From Pseudomonadales bacterium (GTDB lineage: Bacteria; Pseudomonadota; Gammaproteobacteria; Pseudomonadales; Azotimanducaceae), in the NCBI GenBank assembly GCA_022827245.1, contig JAJDTI010000103.1, positions 1-38,839 on the forward strand: 38,839 bases of DNA. The letters are read 5' to 3'. Below the pieces are notes generated by a model. That model was not told where the DNA came from and made no database searches. It was given only the letters and a program-made list of their open reading frames with translations. The stretch's first letter is position 1, and every line of letters begins with the position of its first letter. The translations under genes were made by a program, and so were the position numbers. Below, piece after piece: positions 36,063 through 38,839 of the stretch.

Positions 36063-36905
36063 CTGCGCTGCGGCACGCGCCGAATCGATCTCCGACGGCC
36101 CCGGGTCATGGGGGTCGTCAACGTCACGCCGGATTCCTTTTCCGACGGAGGGCGCTTCCCCACCGTGGAGTCGGCCGTGGCCGCCGCCGGGCGCATGGTC
36201 GAGGCGGGTGCGGCCGTCATCGACATCGGGGGCGAGAGCACGCGACCGGGAGCCTCGGCGGTCTCGTCCGCGGAGGAGATCGACCGCGTCCTTCCCGTCA
36301 TCGAGGGAGTCCGCGGGGTCGACGCCGTGGTCAGCGTGGACACGAGCAAGGCGACGGTCGCCGAGGCCGCCATCGCCGCGGGGGCCGGCATGGTCAACGA
36401 CGTGCGCGCGGCGCGCGCCCCGGGCATGCTCGAACTGCTGGCCCGCTCGCAGGTCGCGGTCTGCCTGATGCACATGCGGGGCGAGCCGCGCACGATGCAG
36501 GCCCGGCCCGAGTACGAGGACGTGGTGCGGGATGTCGCCGCGTTCCTCGCGGAGCGCGCGGCCGCGTGCCGGGCGGCGGGGATAGCGCGCGAGCGGCTCG
36601 TCCTCGATCCCGGAATCGGCTTCGGCAAGACGGTGACCCACAACCTCGAGCTGCTGCGCAGCCTGCCGGCACTCTCGGGCGACGGCCTGCCGATCCTCGT
36701 GGGCGCGTCGCGCAAGAGCACGATCGGGCAGCTGACGGGCAAGCCCCCCGGCGGACGTTTGGCGGGTAGTATTGGGGCTGCGGTGTTCGCGGTCTTGAGA
36801 GGTGCGGCCATGGTGCGGGTGCACGACGTCGAGGAAACCGTGGACGCCCTTGAGGTCGTCGGGGCGATCGAGGACCGCGACCGGGCGGGAGGGGGTATCC
36901 ATTGA
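36063..36905 (+). CDS. folP: Dihydropteroate synthase (non-canonical CTG start proposed)
   Basis: FolP joins 6-hydroxymethyl-dihydropterin pyrophosphate and p-aminobenzoate in folate synthesis and is the sulfonamide target. Motifs: [75 protein letters not shown] and GASRKSTIG. The first ATG (36108) begins exactly at [10 protein letters not shown], which would delete the first strand. In frame upstream the sequence reads [14 protein letters not shown], like the family N-terminus, but there is no ATG, GTG or TTG back to the ftsH stop. A CTG at 36063 with GGGAG 6 bp upstream would give 280 aa, near the usual length. Confidence 0.9.
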   Translation: MRCGTRRIDLRRPRVMGVVNVTPDSFSDGGRFPTVESAVAAAGRMVEAGAAVIDIGGESTRPGASAVSSAEEIDRVLPVIEGVRGVDAVVSVDTSKATVAEAAIAAGAGMVNDVRAARAPGMLELLARSQVAVCLMHMRGEPRTMQARPEYEDVVRDVAAFLAERAAACRAAGIARERLVLDPGIGFGKTVTHNLELLRSLPALSGDGLPILVGASRKSTIGQLTGKPPGGRLAGSIGAAVFAVLRGAAMVRVHDVEETVDALEVVGAIEDRDRAGGGIH

Positions 36906-38263
36906 ACAACAACGGTCGCAAGTACTTCGGGACGGACGGCATCCGGGGCCGCGTCGGCGAACACCCGATCACGGCGGAGTTCTGCCTGCGGCTCGGCTGG
37001 GCGGTCGGCAAGGTCTTCGCCTCCGACGGGTCGCGCCTGGTGCTGATCGGCAAGGACACGCGGATCTCCGGCTACATGATCGAGTCCGTCCTCGAGGCCG
37101 GCTTGGTGTCGGCCGGCGTCGACGTGCGGCTCCTCACGCCGATCCCCACGCCGGCGGTGGCGTACCTGACCCGCACGTTCCGCGCGGATGCGGGCATCGT
37201 CATCAGCGCCTCCCACAACCGCTACGACGACAACGGCATCAAGTTCTTCGACTCGCGCGGCAACAAGCTGCCGGACGAGATGGAACTCGCCATCGAGCAG
37301 CAGATGGAAGCGCCCCTCGTGACCGTGCGGTCGAGCGAGCTGGGCAAGGTCGAGCGCCTGGAGGACGCGCGGGGCCGCTACATCGAGTTCTGCAAGGGGA
37401 CCGTCGACCGGCGATTCCGCCTGCGGGGCCTCAAGGTCGTGGTCGACTGCGCGAACGGCTCGACCTACGCGGTCGCCCCGCGCGTCTTCTCGGAACTGGG
37501 CGCCGACGTGACCGTGATCGGTGCCGAGCCGAACGGCATGAACATCAACGAGGGGTGCGGTTCCACGCATCCCGAGGCGATGGCGGAGGCCGTGGCCGCG
37601 GCCGGGGCCGATGTCGGCATCGCCCTCGACGGGGACGGCGACCGGGTCATCATGGCCGACGGCGACGGCCGGATCGTGGACGGCGACGAACTGCTCTACA
37701 TCATCGCGAGTCACTGGTCGCGCACCGGGCGCCTGAGCGGAGGCGTGGTCGGCACGGTCATGACCAACCTGGGGTTGGAACGGGCGCTGCGGCAGGCGCG
37801 GATCCCGTTCGTGCGGGCGGATGTCGGGGACCGTTACGTCCTGGAGGCGATGCGCGACCGGAACTGGCCGCTGGGCGGGGAGTCGTCGGGGCACATCGTG
37901 TGTTCGAATCTCACCACGACGGGGGACGGCATCGTCTCCGCGCTGCAGGCGCTGGTGCCGATGGTGGAGACCGGCAAGCCGCTGGCCGACCTCAAGACCG
38001 GCATGACGAAGCTGCCGCAGTCCATCGTCAGCGTGGCGGCCGAGGATCCCGACTCGGTCAGCGGATGCGGCGCGGTGGCCCGCGCCCTGGGCGACGTCGA
38101 GGCCCAGCTCGACGGGCGGGGCCGGGTGCTCATCCGCCCGTCCGGGACCGAGCCTGTCGTGCGGGTGATGGTCGAGGGCGAGGATCCCGACCTCGTGGCC
38201 GGCCACGCCCATGCCCTGGCCGACGTCGTGCGTTCCTCGGGACAGGTCGCTGCGCCACCGTAG
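36902..38263 (+). CDS. glmM: Phosphoglucosamine mutase
   Basis: GlmM interconverts glucosamine-6- and -1-phosphate on the way to UDP-GlcNAc for peptidoglycan and LPS. The 453-aa protein has [17 protein letters not shown] at the N-terminus, the active-site phosphoserine Ser104 in [16 protein letters not shown], the metal-binding [10 protein letters not shown], the sugar motif GGESSGHIV, and the phosphate loop [15 protein letters not shown]. It starts with TTG at 36902, whose TTGA overlaps the folP stop. Length is as expected (about 445). Confidence 0.97.
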   Translation: MNNNGRKYFGTDGIRGRVGEHPITAEFCLRLGWAVGKVFASDGSRLVLIGKDTRISGYMIESVLEAGLVSAGVDVRLLTPIPTPAVAYLTRTFRADAGIVISASHNRYDDNGIKFFDSRGNKLPDEMELAIEQQMEAPLVTVRSSELGKVERLEDARGRYIEFCKGTVDRRFRLRGLKVVVDCANGSTYAVAPRVFSELGADVTVIGAEPNGMNINEGCGSTHPEAMAEAVAAAGADVGIALDGDGDRVIMADGDGRIVDGDELLYIIASHWSRTGRLSGGVVGTVMTNLGLERALRQARIPFVRADVGDRYVLEAMRDRNWPLGGESSGHIVCSNLTTTGDGIVSALQALVPMVETGKPLADLKTGMTKLPQSIVSVAAEDPDSVSGCGAVARALGDVEAQLDGRGRVLIRPSGTEPVVRVMVEGEDPDLVAGHAHALADVVRSSGQVAAPP

Positions 38264-38328
38264 CGCGCCCGGCCCCCGGGGGGCGGGCGCAGGAGAGGCG
38301 GGTTGGGCGGCGCAGGAGGCGCACGCAC

Positions 38329-38356
38329 TTGCAACTCGGGAGTACGCCGATACCAT
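38329..38356 (+). promoter_or_regulatory. Putative tpiA promoter
   Basis: TTGCAA (38329-38334) and TACCAT (38351-38356) with a 16-bp spacer, about 32 bp before the tpiA ATG in the 124-bp glmM-tpiA gap. Confidence 0.3.
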
Positions 38357-38387
38357 TGCGCCCCTCGCGCCAGGCCGTGACAAGGGC

Positions 38388-38839
38388 ATGCGTCGACCGA
38401 TCGTCGCCGGAAACTGGAAGATGCACGGTTCGCGGGCGCTGCTCGAGGCGTTTGCGGCGCGGGCGTTCCCGGTCGCGGTCGAGACGCTGGTGTTTCCGCC
38501 GGCGGTCTATGTCGCGGAAGCCGCGCAGCGGTTCTCCGGAATCGGCGTCGGCATACAGGATGTCCACGCGGAGGCCACGGGAGCCTTTACCGGCGAGGTG
38601 GCGGCGGAGATGGCGGCGGAGCTGGGTGCGAGCCATGCCCTCGTCGGCCACTCCGAGCGCCGGCACCTGTTCGGAGAGGACAACGGGACCGTCGCGGAGA
38701 AGCATGCCGCGGCGTTGCGCGCCGGGCTGGTGCCGATACTCTGTGTCGGCGAGACCCTGGAGGAACGCCGCGCGGGGCGCCAGGAGACGGTCGTGCTGAC
38801 GCAACTCGACGCGGTCTTCGCGACGGGTTCCGTACGGGA
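38388..38839 (+). CDS. tpiA: Triose-phosphate isomerase (3' part outside window)
   Basis: TpiA interconverts dihydroxyacetone phosphate and glyceraldehyde 3-phosphate. About 150 residues are visible: IVAGNWKMHG with the catalytic Asn and Lys, VGIQDVHAEATGAFTGEVA, the electrophilic His in LVGHSERRHLFGE, and PILCVGETLEERRAG. The catalytic Glu of the later motif lies beyond the right edge. The ATG at 38388 has AAGGG 3 bp upstream, rather close. The glmM-tpiA order (usually followed by secG) is common in gammaproteobacteria. Confidence 0.95.
   Translation, partial: MRRPIVAGNWKMHGSRALLEAFAARAFPVAVETLVFPPAVYVAEAAQRFSGIGVGIQDVHAEATGAFTGEVAAEMAAELGASHALVGHSERRHLFGEDNGTVAEKHAAALRAGLVPILCVGETLEERRAGRQETVVLTQLDAVFATGSVR

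Overview
The window is a high-GC, densely coded bacterial chromosome segment. It is almost certainly from a gammaproteobacterium outside the enteric group, probably marine or otherwise environmental. The best evidence is the order of the backbone: smpB, ratA, bamE, recN, hrcA-grpE-dnaK-dnaJ, dapB, carAB, greA, yhbY, rlmE-ftsH-folP-glmM-tpiA. The string bamE/recN/dnaK-dnaJ/dapB/carAB/greA/yhbY/rlmE/ftsH/folP/glmM is typical of Gammaproteobacteria. An HrcA gene in front of grpE-dnaK-dnaJ points to lineages such as Xanthomonadales or Coxiella rather than enterics. I cannot place it to genus from sequence alone.

Layout. (1) Positions 1-9673, minus strand: a tight nine-gene run read from right to left. 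It comprises an Att-type ABC exporter (ATPase, double-FtsX permease, AttH/CrtC-like lipoprotein), a Nudix hydrolase, a PAS-GGDEF-EAL c-di-GMP protein, a PLP trans-sulfuration enzyme, purC, a small unknown protein, and the start of a biotin-carboxylase enzyme that leaves the window. Several junctions are 4-14 bp overlaps. (2) 9741-11943, plus strand: a divergent pair, an Arc-like ribbon-helix-helix regulator followed 10 bp later by an exported DUF3604 protein. (3) 11944-15687: an accessory region. An inactivated REP-associated tyrosine transposase (RayT) is split in two by an island of about 2.3 kb with visibly lower GC. The island is bounded by a 9-bp direct repeat and carries a DUF4145 gene and small ORFs. 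To its right lies a cluster of short palindromic repeats. (4) 15688-26113: smpB, a sodium-symporter, ratA, bamE, recN, the hrcA-grpE-dnaK-dnaJ heat-shock set, and dapB. (5) 26192-27926: an accessory block (TauD/TfdA dioxygenase, small membrane protein, GYD-domain protein) inserted between dapB and carA. (6) 28262-38839: carAB-greA, convergent yhbY, then rlmE-ftsH-folP-glmM and the 5' part of tpiA.

Functionally the backbone covers proteostasis (HrcA/GrpE/DnaK/DnaJ, FtsH), ribosome rescue and assembly (SmpB, RlmE, YhbY), transcription fidelity (GreA), DNA repair (RecN), outer-membrane assembly (BamE), and core biosynthesis (DapB, CarAB, PurC, FolP, GlmM, TpiA). The most unusual points are the transposase split by a DUF4145 island, the RHH-DUF3604 pair, the Att exporter co-transcribed with a c-di-GMP protein whose EAL site looks damaged, a promoter-proximal hairpin just before carA, and folP lacking any canonical start codon that would give a full-length protein.
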